In this document: positions 20,864-31,120 of the stretch, piece by piece
How positions within the stretch are numbered: the stretch's first letter is position 1
How the letters are laid out: every line of letters starts with the position of its first letter
Assembly: GCF_037042905.1 (NCBI RefSeq)
Contig: NC_087257.1
Coordinates: 24,077,001 to 24,141,000, forward strand
Direction: 5' to 3'
Source: Lytechinus pictus
Lineage: Eukaryota; Echinodermata; Echinoidea; Temnopleuroida; Toxopneustidae
DNA length: 64,000 bases
Notes under the pieces: generated by a model
Told to the model about the DNA's origin: nothing
Database searches by the model: none
Seen by the model: the letters and a program-made list of their open reading frames with translations, nothing else
Made by a program: the position numbers and the translations under genes

Positions 20864-21771
20864 CATGGACCTATGAAGAGATGGACGATTAACGCGAGCA
20901 TTTCTTTGGTCCAATGATAGTCGAGTCACCGTCGCCTGGTTATGCGCATCTTAATGAGAACATACAGGCGTTGTAACAATAGCAATTACCATGACTACCA
21001 AGGCGTATCTGATCACCCAAAGACGGAACAGTTTCCGGTCTTGATTTTTGTTGGCTGATACCCTGTTTCAGCATGTGCCTTTCAGTCAACATGTTTCATA
21101 TTTGGAGCAGCAAACTTGAGAAGCAGACGATTTTTATGATATAAAATATATGATTCGATCCGCTAACTACCGCTCACATATAAGGAATGCAATAACATTG
21201 AGAGATACACGATCTATACATGTTATGTTTCACGTATATCTGGAATATTATGGAGAAACTTGGGAAAATTAAATTTTAAATGGTAAACCATCAATCACAA
21301 TATTGCCTCTATATTAAGATATGCAGACGTTTTCCCAAATAAAACACATGGAACTAAGATTACCAAAGGTAAACAAGAACTGCACATCGATTTTCCATGA
21401 TTTAAGTGATTTGTTATCTATTGCGCATATTTTGTGAAATATAAATGTCCAGTCACGAACTGCTTCAGTCCCTTCTCACGGTGACGATCACAGGACCAAA
21501 AAAGACTAGTATGAAGAGAATGTTATTCAGATGACAATTACAGTCACATGGGGAGCATTTCATGAAAGGACATGTCAGACGTTTTATCCGACAAGTCCCA
21601 TTTTATCCGACAGTTACCATAGTTACAGTGCTTCTCAGCCAATCAAAATCAAGGAAAGATGTCAGATCTGACAACTTGTCGGACAAAAATGTTGATGAAA
21701 CGCCCCCCAGTTCGCATGGTTAGTGAATTCATTATCTAAGCGATGAATGTCCGTCTCTTCATAGGTCCATG
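20864..21771. mobile_element. 908-bp non-autonomous TIR element, 7-bp TSD
   Basis: The left end CATGGACCTATGAAGAGA (from 20864) is the reverse complement of the right end TCTCTTCATAGGTCCATG (to 21771), and the pairing extends with one mismatch to GGAC. The flanking direct repeat CCCTAAC is at 20857-20863 and 21772-21778. No transposase frame. The 7-bp duplication does not settle the superfamily. Confidence 0.85.
21555..21715. mobile_element. Small palindromic MITE nested in the 908-bp element
   Basis: The ends GGGAGCATTTCATGAAAGGA and TGTTGATGAAACGCCCCCCA are inverted relatives. Internally TTATCCGACAAGT pairs with ACTTGTCGGACAAA. About 160 bp, no coding capacity. Confidence 0.6.
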
Positions 21772-21778
21772 CCCTAAC

Positions 21779-22987
21779 AAGACAATGTCTGTAGCAATAA
21801 AGCTATAAGGAATGGCCATGCATGATTGGAAAGCAAAAATTCGCTGAGTCTTATAACCAAAGTCGGTCTGGATTTATTTTAAAAACCATAGGGTCGTTAT
21901 TCTGAACTCCTTTGTAACCATCAGATGGTGATGGTCTAAATAAGTTCCGGATTATCTCGGGGTAGCAAAGTGTGACAAAAATCCCCACAACTTGATGATA
22001 ACTTTATCATCACATTTGGCACTCAAGGCATTATGAATCCAGGTGGATGTTCATAAAGCTGTTCGTAAGATACGAAAGACTTTACGCACTGTGAATGCCT
22101 TTTGACTGGAGATAATTTCTTGTGCTATATGATATCCCTATATAATTGAGTTATGACCTAAGAATATGTTCCAGTCGTGCCTAAAGTCATTCGTAACTTT
22201 GCGAAGAGCTTTATGAAACATTAACCTGAAATGATAAATACGGTAGTTGTTTTCACCATGATGAAATATGGAAAGATCCAAGTAAACTCACAAGAAACAC
22301 AAAGTGTCAACAAATGTTTGACGCGTATTTGTACCCATAATTTCAGCCCAGACCTGGACCATTTGGTTTAAAAACTAAACATGAGCTGAGAATACGGGCC
22401 ATGTAGTTTAGCGTGCGATACCACTTAATAAGAAACTCTTGGGGAAATCACCGTTACATTTATAAATCTACAAGTACTAGAGTAGCAAAAGAAACCATCA
22501 TAATAGTTATCAACTAATAACTCGATGATATTACTCGGCATAATGACGGCATGGTGACCGTCATCATTATATAGTTGTAGAAAACTGGAATACAACTCAC
22601 ATTCTAATGACTATAGTAGGATGGGGGGTCGGGTGTCCGGACACTTTATATTTTTGAAGTCTTCTTTTTTGTCTTTGGATTACACTAAAAATATGAATTC
22701 AATACTTATTAATCATCTTCTATTTTGTTCTTTATAATATTTCCTAACATTTTGTACTAAAAATTGATGAAACTTCGCTTGTAATTTTTTCCAAATGACT
22801 TTCTAAAATTGATCGTCCGGACACACAACCTGTCCGGACACACAACAACTGGGTATAAACCATTTTCTCTGAAGTAAAAAATGTAATACAAACAAAACTA
22901 ATATTGCCACAACAAACTCAATCCGAAGATCGCTAAATGGTTTTCCTGCGATATTTTCTTCTTGGAATCATATGGTAGTCTGTTCCG
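21779..22987. other. Gene-downstream region: one small MITE, otherwise nothing
   Basis: About 22048-22216 is an inverted-end fragment: TTCATAAAGCTGTTCGTAAG at the left, and GAAGAGCTTTATGAAACATT at the right. It is related to 25337-25482. Between 22630 and 22850 the palindromic phrase GTCCGGACAC occurs three times. No coding sequence recognised. Confidence 0.5.
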
Positions 22988-22993
22988 TTTATT
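22988..22993 (-). terminator. Candidate polyadenylation signal AATAAA of the NXPE gene
   Basis: The plus strand has TTTATT, which reads AATAAA on the minus strand, about 240 bp after the NXPE stop codon. Position and sequence fit, but AATAAA is common in AT-rich DNA. Confidence 0.35.
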
Positions 22994-23233
22994 GTCCTAA
23001 CACCTCAGTCGCCTTTGCTCTACGACGGCCGTACGCCGAGTCGAAAACAGCCGTGTCCAGCGACATAATAGGTGGTTTGAATAACCGATGTCATAACCCG
23101 GTACGCGGTCATAATGCGCCCTCTCTTGTTTGTGGCACAACCACTAAAATTTAAAAAAAAATTGCGCGCACTGTGACGGGTCCGCTTCGTGTCCCTAGCC
23201 CCTGGCACGCATTTTGGTGTACATGAGTCTTCA

Positions 23234-24042
23234 TTATTTAGGGCATATGTAAGACAGTAACGTCCGCACACCTCTAGATATGATTGCCTTGTCTGGGTGA
23301 ATAGCATCTCTATTTGAAAATCCTACTACCATCGACCACTGATCTATAAATCCAATTTTATTATCATAGCTCTTGAATACGTCTCTGAGTTTTAAATCCA
23401 GCTCCTTAGCGTACCAATCGCTATACGTCGCAGAAGATCCCCAACTGGGATGAGAGCGCGTATTCGCGCTTTTGATGACAACAAGGGTTTCGGGACTCCG
23501 ACGGTGCAATCTTTCTACCGCGGCCTTTATCCTTTGAACTCGATGCTCATAGAAAGACATGTTAACTGTTGTTAAATGAGCCCATATCGTAAACATGAAA
23601 ACCGTATCCGGTGTTGCGTCAAGCACGTCAAGCGCTTCCTCGATGTACTGCACTTCGGATGCATCGGTCCAATTATTCCGGATCGGGTATCCGTGATGTC
23701 GATAGTGAACCGTGAAGTTGTGAACACGGTCTTCAGCCAGCGAAGGTCCCACTTTCCAATTCGATTGCTTGGTGGGCGGGTTCGGTTTGAGGGTTCCTTT
23801 CAAAGTTTCCACGAGGTATTCAAAATACTGTCTGGTTGTCGAGTCGCCATGGAAATAGAGGGTTTTGTTGGTTAGACACTTTAGAGTTTCGGGGATTGCA
23901 AACGCACGAAGGCGACAAAAGTTGGAATACCACTGCCCCTTCAAGAAGTAGCCCGCTGACATTGAGCTAGAGAGATTGTGGGAACCTAAAATGCATGGAG
24001 GCAGTCTCTCGTTATGGCAATGCGGTGGTAGAGAGGATGTAT
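23234..24042 (-). CDS. NXPE gene, 3' terminal exon: PC-esterase domain
   Basis: Encodes the C-terminal NXPE domain. Visible landmarks are GYFLKGQWYSNFC at the domain start, the SGNH-type nucleophile motif YFHGDSTTRQYFEYL (Ser in GDS), the RRSPETLVVIKSANTR block, and DAIHPDK carrying the Asp/His pair of the catalytic site, then ICPK and stop. The family is predicted to act in the secretory pathway. A human member, NXPE1, has been reported to O-acetylate sialic acid. The proposed 5' boundary is a strong acceptor (a T tract then CCCTTTCAG, exon from 24042, phase 1). Phase-2-compatible but weaker acceptors lie at 24005 and 23966. The nearest AATAAA is at 22988-22993. Confidence 0.9.
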
Positions 24043-25336
24043 CTGAAAGGGAAAAAAAAAACATTTATAATGTGAAGCAGTGGCATTCTGAGTAAAAAAA
24101 TTCTAGGGAGCCAACCCTTGCGAACAGAGATAGGGAAAGGGGCTTCTGAATAGTCGCGAGCGAGCGAAGTAAGCGAGAAAAATTACCTTGTACGAGAAAG
24201 AAAATATAATTTGGTGAGATTATTGATACCCAGGAGTTTATTTCATTTTCCATTTTCCATTTTATTTACTTTCTTTTTCTTCTCCCGTTCTAGGTAGGCC
24301 TACTTGTGCATGATGAGTCTTGCATTACAAAATAGTATATTTTTTTATCTGGATGATGACTCTTGACAGGTGGGCAACTAAATTTTAAACAAATTCTGTA
24401 AGCGGTAGGAAAATTACATAGACCAAACGAATCTATAGCTGTCAATAATTTACCCGTCACTCCATTGACCAGTGGTGTGAGTGGTCACAAATAAAAAGAT
24501 CTGAAAAAAGCTGAAGAGTGTTGAAAAAGTCTGAAATAGAAAGAGCTCCCATACTTTTTGTACAGAGGAAGGCCAAAAATAAGCTGAAATTAAGATGAAA
24601 ATAAAAAAAAATAATAATCTGAAATCAGATAAAAATCTGAACTCTCACACCCCTGATTGACAGACAACGGCCTATATACCAAATCTGTTGCTGGCTGGAA
24701 ACAGGATATTTCAAGATATTGATTTACCTTTGAAATAGGTGTAATGTTTCAATTATGGACAATATGGAATACATGCAAGCAGAACAACCTTACTAAACCC
24801 GATACCACCACGGGAGAAATGGTGGGCATATAGTGGACCACTTATAGTGAACAAATCATTGAAAAATAGAATATATAGGCTTACAGTCCCCCACCCCCCC
24901 CCCAAAAAAAAAAAAGGTTTCGAATATTAAGTAGTGTGGGCTGTTAAAATATGTATTCAATCTTAGAAAATTAAGTTTATTGATTTTATTTGACGCAACA
25001 TAATGTATGACAGAATAACAATCATTTTTTTATTTCTTTTGAATTCAATTCAATTCCATTGACATTGATTGAGATTAAATTCCCGATTAAAAAAATGTTT
25101 AAGAATAACAATAGTTATAAAAACCATATAGATCTAAATCCATAATTGACACTAGCTGTAAAAAAAACTAAGGTTTTTGTCAAGAGTTTCCCTAGTAAAT
25201 AGGATTAAATAATATTTTTGGCAAATTATGAATATAAACATAATAAAATAACAGCATCATATAATAAACAGAATTAGTGGCTGCGTTTTGATCCATACGG
25301 TATAATTTGAACTGTATTTGCATTAAATTACCTGGA
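24043..25336. other. NXPE intron; no further feature recognised
   Basis: AT-rich intron. Near 24155-24180 there is a GCGAGCGAGCGAAG-type phrase, a stray relative of the arrayed core motif. A C/A homopolymer tract lies at about 24890-24915. A small exon of this gene could be hidden here, but I cannot point to it. Confidence 0.4.
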
Positions 25337-25482
25337 GGCCGTTTCATAAAGCTGTTCGCAAGTTAAGAGCGACTTTAAGAACGACTGGTGATCCTTTCTT
25401 ACGCGCTAAACCATCGCCTATGGTGTATACCATTTACCAAAAGAAAGGATCTTACGAACAGCTTTATGAAACACCCACCAGG
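25337..25482. mobile_element. Palindromic MITE, ~146 bp
   Basis: The left end GGCCGTTTCATAAAGCTGTT pairs with the right end AACAGCTTTATGAAACACCC. CCTTTCTTACG and its complement CAGAAAGGATCTTACG-like sequence continue the pairing inward. No coding capacity. Same family as 22048-22216. Confidence 0.75.
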
Positions 25483-25486
25483 GCCC

Positions 25487-26912
25487 GTGTCACAAAAAAT
25501 TGCGACTGATCCGATCAACCATCACTATAAAGCCAGCGACGTCAACACCTAAAATTTGATTTGATTTGAATGCATGTTTATCCATGATACTTTCTAGATA
25601 TGTGTATGGCTATTCATACGGTTCAGTGACATTTGCTCCGGCGAGAATTGCTGCGCTGTAAATTCCACACACTAACGAAATTGCCAACTTCAACCTTTGA
25701 TTTAACACTATACCCCATCCTAAACCTAACATAAAACCCTATTGCAACCCTATATCTTAGACGAAATAAAGCCCGGAGCAATTGTCACCATTTCTTGAAA
25801 TTCAGTGTGCTTCTTTTTGTTCACAATGTACATTCATTGTGCAAATTCCCTGCAGAAAAAAATGTGACATTGATGGACTTCTATACAGTGCGTATCAAAA
25901 AAAAGTTTACACTTTGAAAAAGCCCTTGTAATTAAAAAATATTCAACATGTAGGTAATTTTTTCACATATTATCTTCGGTTTGGGTCTCATCTATCTAAT
26001 GAAAGTAAAAGTTTTGACAGAATGTTACACTTGAGTGAGCACTGTCCATTTTTGTAAAGCTCGCAGAAATCTGTTTGCGCAGAAATGCTTGTTTTCACGC
26101 TGTGTCAAGGGGAAAGGGCGAAATCAAACTTACCCTGCGAAACATTTCCCTTGCACTTTTAGTCAATTGAAATAAAACGGATGCATTCAAACATTTTGTA
26201 ACAATTTTGCCGCCCAAATTTAAATTTCAACACTTAGTAAGCACAACTTTTACCCTTTTTGTGCTAGCTGGATCTGAGGACATAACTGAATCTGAACAAA
26301 AGTTTATATCAGACATCTCCAGCATTTTTTTACTAAGTCTTTATCATTTAAAGTAGGTTTACATTTCATTTTTCATTTAATACTTGTTTCTCCACACTTT
26401 TTCCAAGCTTGACAATGATTAACAAAATGAAAATCAAGCCTAAGCCATTTCATGTAAATCACAGCTCAGTGTAAAGCAAATATCGTCACAATGGCCTCGA
26501 AGTGTGGGGGACTGGGGTGGGGCACAATGCACTCTTTGAAGTGTTTTGGGCAAGGAAACAAGTTAAAAAAGGTTAAAGATATCTTCAAATAATTTTACTA
26601 GCTATATTCCACGTGTTCTTCATGATTAAGTTCTACTTTTATTCGCATAACTATTTCAAAGTTCTGCGCAAATCATTTTTCAATAACTTTTCAAAAGTAA
26701 GTGGTGCTCACTCAAGCGGAAATATTTTTGGACAGTTATATCTAAATTTTGCTTAAATGGATCTTTACCTATGTTAAAATGTGGAAAAATCTTCAAGATA
26801 TTACAAATGTATAATATTACAGGATTTTTTCTAAGTGTAAACTTTTTGTTGATAGGCACTGTATAGTTTAGATTGATCGGATCAATTACAATTCTTTGTA
26901 AGACGGGATCCT
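25487..26912. mobile_element. TIR element interrupted by a second element
   Basis: The left end GGGCCCGTGTCACAAAAAAT, followed by TGCGACTGATCCGATCAA, is inverted and imperfect at the right: TTGATCGGATCAA... GACGGGATCC (about 26873-26912). Between the arms sits a 976-bp element (25886-26861). Without it the host is about 450 bp. Non-coding. Confidence 0.6.
25886..26861. mobile_element. Tc1/mariner-like non-autonomous element, TA target
   Basis: The left end CAGTGCGTATCAAAAAAAAG then TTTACACTT is matched in inverted order at the right: AAGTGTAAACTTTTTGTTGA then TAGGCACTG. TA dinucleotides flank both ends (25884-25885, 26862-26863). 976 bp with no transposase frame. Tc1/mariner-type assignment rests on the TA target and the CAGTG terminus. 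Confidence 0.75.
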
Positions 26913-27045
26913 ATTTTTTACCACTCACTTTTGTCTTGGTCGGTCACATTGACAAACTTGGCACCTTGTGGTCTGATTTCCTTCTTTTGCCTGTAACATA
27001 CATAAATACAATTATCATTATGGGTATGTTCATTATACAAATTAA

Positions 27046-27440
27046 AGGTCAAGTCCACCCCAGAAAAATGTTGACTGGAATCAATAGAGGAAAATCAAAC
27101 AAGCATAATGTTGAAAAATGTCATCAAAATCGGATGTGAAATAAGAAATAAGTTATTACATTTTTAATTTTCGCTTATTTCTCAAAAATTATACGCATAA
27201 CTCAGTAATATGCACAACTCAGCGACATGTAAATGAGAAAGTCGATGATGTTCCTCACTCCCTATTGTTTTATTGTTTGAATTATATAATATTTCAATTT
27301 TTACAGATTTGATAATAACGACCATCTATATTAAATCAGAGAATATTAAAACAACGGTAATTCCACGTGAGACGCTTAAGGCTTTTTATCACACATGACA
27401 ATTATGAAAATATTACAATATTTCATATTTCATTATAATC
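27046..27440. mobile_element. Truncated copy of the 1628-2245 foldback family
   Basis: Starts GGTCAAGTCCACCCCAGAAA and continues with ATCAAAATCGGATGTGAAAT and TTAATTTTCGCTTATTTCTC, the same order as the left arm of 1628-2245. The complementary right arm is absent. The next ~290 bp (27440-27727) are AT/ATC-rich and show nothing else. Confidence 0.65.
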
Positions 27441-27727
27441 ATATAATAATCATAATCTATTGTATCATCATTGCTATCATTTTACCATTAATATAATAAC
27501 ACGTTCTCTATGATCATCATCATCGTAAAACAATTCATATTACTATTATCATAATTATACAATCAATATTATGATCATGATTGTCAACAGAAAGTCTCAC
27601 TATCTCTGTAAAAAATATGTACACAGAGATAAGTGAATAATGAAAATACAAATTTAAATAATCCCGGGAGTAATCATGGCAATAACAAATTGAAAATAGA
27701 GGCCTTGAACACAATCATTATATATAT

Positions 27728-28556
27728 ACAGTGCGTCCCACAAAAAAACAAAACCGAGATTTATCGATGATTTATCATAACTTAATCACAAATACAATAG
27801 ACAAATGACCTACCATTGTAAAGCTTAGAATCTCCTCTTTCATCTGAAATTACTTAGATTATTTCTCATTCACACATGAGTGAGCAAAAACAATTCGAAG
27901 AGGGGATACCAAAAAGTCATTTGGCGGGCTGTATCTGGGTTTCAAAAAGAAAACCACATTTTTAAAAAGTTCAATATCTGCTCTTTAATTTGATACCTCA
28001 ATTACAGAAAATGGTCAAGAAATAACCAAGCTCTGAATATTTGAAATAAGGCTTGAATTTCAATAATTTCATAAAATGAAGAGGTTTTACAGGCTAGCGT
28101 TCAAACTCACTCGACACTCCGTTTTGTTGACGATCAGCCATGCATTAAGTCTTTTGTTAACCATGCGATAGCTTCTGTGGGAAACCGGTGAAAACAGGTT
28201 TATTTAATGAAATTATGGAAATACAAGCATTGTTTCATTGTTTCGAGGGAACATAACTTGTTTACTACTGGACCATTTTTTGTGATTAAGGTATCAAATA
28301 AAAAAGCAGATATTGAACTTTTTAGGCATGTGATTTTCTTTTTGAAATTCAGATACCCCCCGCCAAATGAGTTTTTGGTATCCTTTCTTCAAATTGTTTT
28401 TGCTCACTCATGCGTGAATGAGGAATAATCTAAGTAATATCAGATGAAAGAGGAGATTCTAAGCTTTACATTGGTAGGTCATTTGTCTATTGCATTTGTG
28501 ATTAAGTTATGATAAATCATCGCTTAATCTCGGTTTCGTTTTTGTAATAAACACTG
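27728..28556. mobile_element. Foldback MITE with ~280-bp inverted arms
   Basis: The left arm (27728-28010) and right arm (28283-28556) are inverted copies. Examples: ACAGTGCGTCCCACAAAAAA against TTTTTGTAATAAACACTGT; TTATCATAACTTAATCACAA against TTGTGATTAAGTTATGATAA; AGTTCAATATCTGCTCTTTA against AAAAAAGCAGATATTGAACT. The unpaired centre is about 270 bp. The right edge lies ~100 bp from an NXPE exon. No coding capacity. Confidence 0.85.
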
Positions 28557-28659
28557 TCGGAGCTTTTATAAAATGCTCCTTTATTTAGTCTAGTTTCGCT
28601 TTCATTCTTTGATCTTCATCAGGACGAGAAATGGGGGGTCCAGTTGGTACTTTGCTTAC

Positions 28660-28832
28660 CGTATTAATAATTTTTGTTCTTCTGTTGTCATAGTGTGCTC
28701 AAGAAGAGACTTGGAGTATACCGTGTTGGTACTGGTCCATGAAAAATCTGAACAACTCAAATTCGCTTTTATTGGAGCTGTGCAGAACCATGGTGCGTCT
28801 ATACCAGACCGCGTTAAATCACATATGCTTAC
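28660..28832 (-). CDS. NXPE gene, internal exon (cysteine-rich connector)
   Basis: Codes for a connector typical of NXPE proteins between the N-terminal domain and the PC-esterase domain: VSICDLTRSG, APWFC, then LLEHTMTTEEQKLLIR. The acceptor is CATTCCACCTACAG before 28832 (phase 0). The donor is CG|GTAAGC after 28660 (phase 2). The exon is 173 bp. It joins in frame to the upstream exon ending IPPKEN. The first exonic bases are GTAAGC, so the acceptor is also a perfect donor-like CAG|GTAAG. It lies between two MITEs, ~100 bp from each. Confidence 0.85.
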
Positions 28833-28953
28833 CTGTAGGTGGAATGTAGGATGTGGAAAATAGACATGATTTGAAACACAGAGAGACCCCGGGGGCCAGT
28901 CATTGCTGTACGCATGCGTGACCCCCCCCCCAACAAAAAAAACCCGCATTTAA

Positions 28954-29802
28954 GGACGTTCCACAGTTAAAGTAAAATCCATGTCATTTTCACCAAACTT
29001 TGCACATAGATACTTTAGAACCTTATTATTCGAAATATGCAAAAATTAACATAGGTCCATGTGCTTGATTTTTTGCTATAGAGCTTCAAAGTTCACCCAA
29101 ATTGATGTTCTTAAGAATTGCGCATTCAAAAGAATTTGGCATTTTTAGACCTCCCCAGATTACTACAATGAGTTTAAACCTCTATTACTCAGTCAAAATA
29201 CATGAAAAAGTCATCAAATTTCGCTAGAGAGTTAATAATTGTATCGTTATAATGGAGAATCTATTTATAGTGCTATTTGTTTGCAATTTTAAGTTTAACA
29301 GCGCTGTCATTTCTTTAAAAAGGCGTAAACGATAACAAAATCCCAATCTAAAAAATGTAAAATTTCAGTAACAAACTACAAACGTACAATAAATGCTGCA
29401 CTTTATTCAAAATCCATGTCATTTTCACCAAAATTTGCAGAGTTGTAGAGGAAGGTATACCTAAGAGGGACAAATATAAAAAATAGGGGTTCATGTGCTT
29501 GTTTTTAAACTATCGGCATTTTTATTAGAGCAAATGTGCTTTTTAAAAAACCAAAAATGCGCCGAATGCTTTGTATCTATGTAAAGAAAAAAATCAAAAC
29601 CACTCTACCATGTATTCAAACTTGGGGTAATATTCGTGATTCTTGGCAGCAATGCAGAGTAAAGTATTTTGAAATTGTAGAATTTTTTTTTTGAATGGTT
29701 CATGGAACAATTCAATTTTTTAGCTTCATGAAATGACGCATCGGATCTGAGTGTAAACTACGCGCAGATCATAATGCGCACAAACATAACTGTGGAACGT
29801 CC
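28954..29802. mobile_element. 849-bp TIR element flanked by TTAA
   Basis: The ends GGACGTTCCACAGTTA (28954 on) and TAACTGTGGAACGTCC (to 29802) are perfect inverted repeats, each flanked by TTAA (28950-28953, 29803-29806). TTAA targets are used by piggyBac-type elements, but the TTAA could also be part of the TIR. The phrase AATCCATGTCATTTTCACCA occurs twice inside (28977, 29411). No transposase. Confidence 0.75.
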
Positions 29803-29849
29803 TTAAAGGGGTGGTTTTTTCAGTTTTGAACGCGGGCCGCGCATGCACT

Positions 29850-30494
29850 CATTAAAGGAGAAATATATTGATTATGAATATGGCCTTATTATATATCAGT
29901 GGAGAGGTAATGATGTGAGGATTACCATTAGGTCATTCAAAAATAACGAAAATAATATATAAGGTGGAAATCGCCAATTAAAAAGCGCTAAAATGCCTCT
30001 CCGAAATATGCCTCGCATCGGTCTCTGAATTGACTCGAATTTGATGACGTCACTGTCTGAACGAGAGTCGTGATTGGCTCTCCCACGTCAAGCTCCACTT
30101 GCATGCAAAACCTGTTGCGAGGGTACGTTTTCTCCACACTGACACTGAATACTTCGATCATGAAATGAAAGAAAACCCAGAAGTTTATCTAGATTTGGAT
30201 TTTCAAATTGATGATTATGCAGATGAAGAGAATGATGATAAAGTTTCTAACTCTAGAAAAACAAAGTGACGTGGATGGTGGTAAATTAAGGGAATTACGC
30301 CGGTGATGATGAGTAGGACAATTCAACTTGCAAGCCGATTCGACCAACGCATGCAGCTGATAGCTGCACCGCGGGTCAAATCCATGAAAAAGAATTACAT
30401 GCAGCATGACCACATCCAGACAGAGTCTCTTTCCTCTATCAACAACATAATGAGAAGGAAAATAATAAAATAACTGTACTTACAAACATGGGCG
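29850..30494 (+). repeat. Dispersed repeat, copy A, with a conserved 60-codon frame
   Basis: About 645 bp related in inverted orientation to 54491-55086. Shared landmarks are CATTAAAGGAGAAA at the start, TGACGTCA, GGATTTTCAAATTGATGATT, CCCGCGG/CCGCGGGTCAAAT and ACTTACAAACATGGGCGG-like at the end. A frame around 30094-30268 encodes an acidic stretch (DLDFQIDDY, DEENDD) ending RKTK and stop, as in copy B. Family unknown. Confidence 0.7.
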
Positions 30495-30674
30495 GAAATC
30501 TGTCCCGAAAGGTAGGGGGGACAACAGGGGCTGATCCAGCCTTCGCCAATAGGGGGGGGGGGGGCGAAAACATTTTCAGTCATATGTTAACCCCCGATCG
30601 GCAGCTCTAAGGTAATTTTTGTCTGTTTCATTGAAGGAGTAGTCCTCATGGTCACTTTTTAGCTTCATCCTTAT
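30495..30674. repeat. G-rich repeat fragment
   Basis: GGTAGGGGGGACAACAGGGG and TGATCCAGCCTTCGCCAATA followed by a G-run. Similar phrases recur near 47165-47215 and 53690-53735. Confidence 0.5.
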
Positions 30675-31107
30675 TGTAGGTGCACTTTAATCCCGGACTT
30701 TTATGCTTCGTATTAGACACTTTCACACGCTTCCGTTCGTACCCTCCTCCGTTGTCCCAATCCTTTTGCGATCATCAAATCATCATCACAAACGTCCCGT
30801 GGCACAACAAACATCAAAACTTCAAAGATGAAACCTCACTAAGTAAATTTAGTTCGATGGTCTATAATTCTAGTCATTCTGCAGGGTTCCGTTACACATT
30901 CATCGATCCAAAAATACACAGAATCAATCAATTAAAGTATTGAAAGGGAATCAAATTCGGAAGGTTGAAAAATCGTATGCCTTCGCCGGGTCCCATATTG
31001 TACACGTTTTCTATAACAAAATACTGCCCCAGCCCCTCGATCGTCAATTTTAAGCCTTTACCAAGTTTGAACAAGAGATGGCGCTATTTCACTTCTTGGC
31101 AGTAACA
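30675..31107 (-). repeat. BEL-2 3' LTR
   Basis: 433 bp, TGTAGGTGCAC to GGCAGTAACA, next to TSD CTTAT. An 87-codon plus-strand frame in it is repeated in the other LTR and is not a gene. Confidence 0.95.
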
Positions 31108-31120
31108 TTTCCGGCCCCTT
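31108..31120 (-). promoter_or_regulatory. BEL-2 polypurine tract
   Basis: The minus strand reads AAGGGGCCGGAAA immediately before the 3' LTR, mostly purine. It fits the minus orientation of the element. Confidence 0.65.

Noticed and set aside
23576-23875. Plus-strand 99-codon frame
   Set aside because: Antisense shadow of the NXPE terminal exon.
30680-30943. 87-codon frame found identically at 40199-40462
   Set aside because: Part of the BEL-2 LTR, antisense to the element; identical because the LTRs are.
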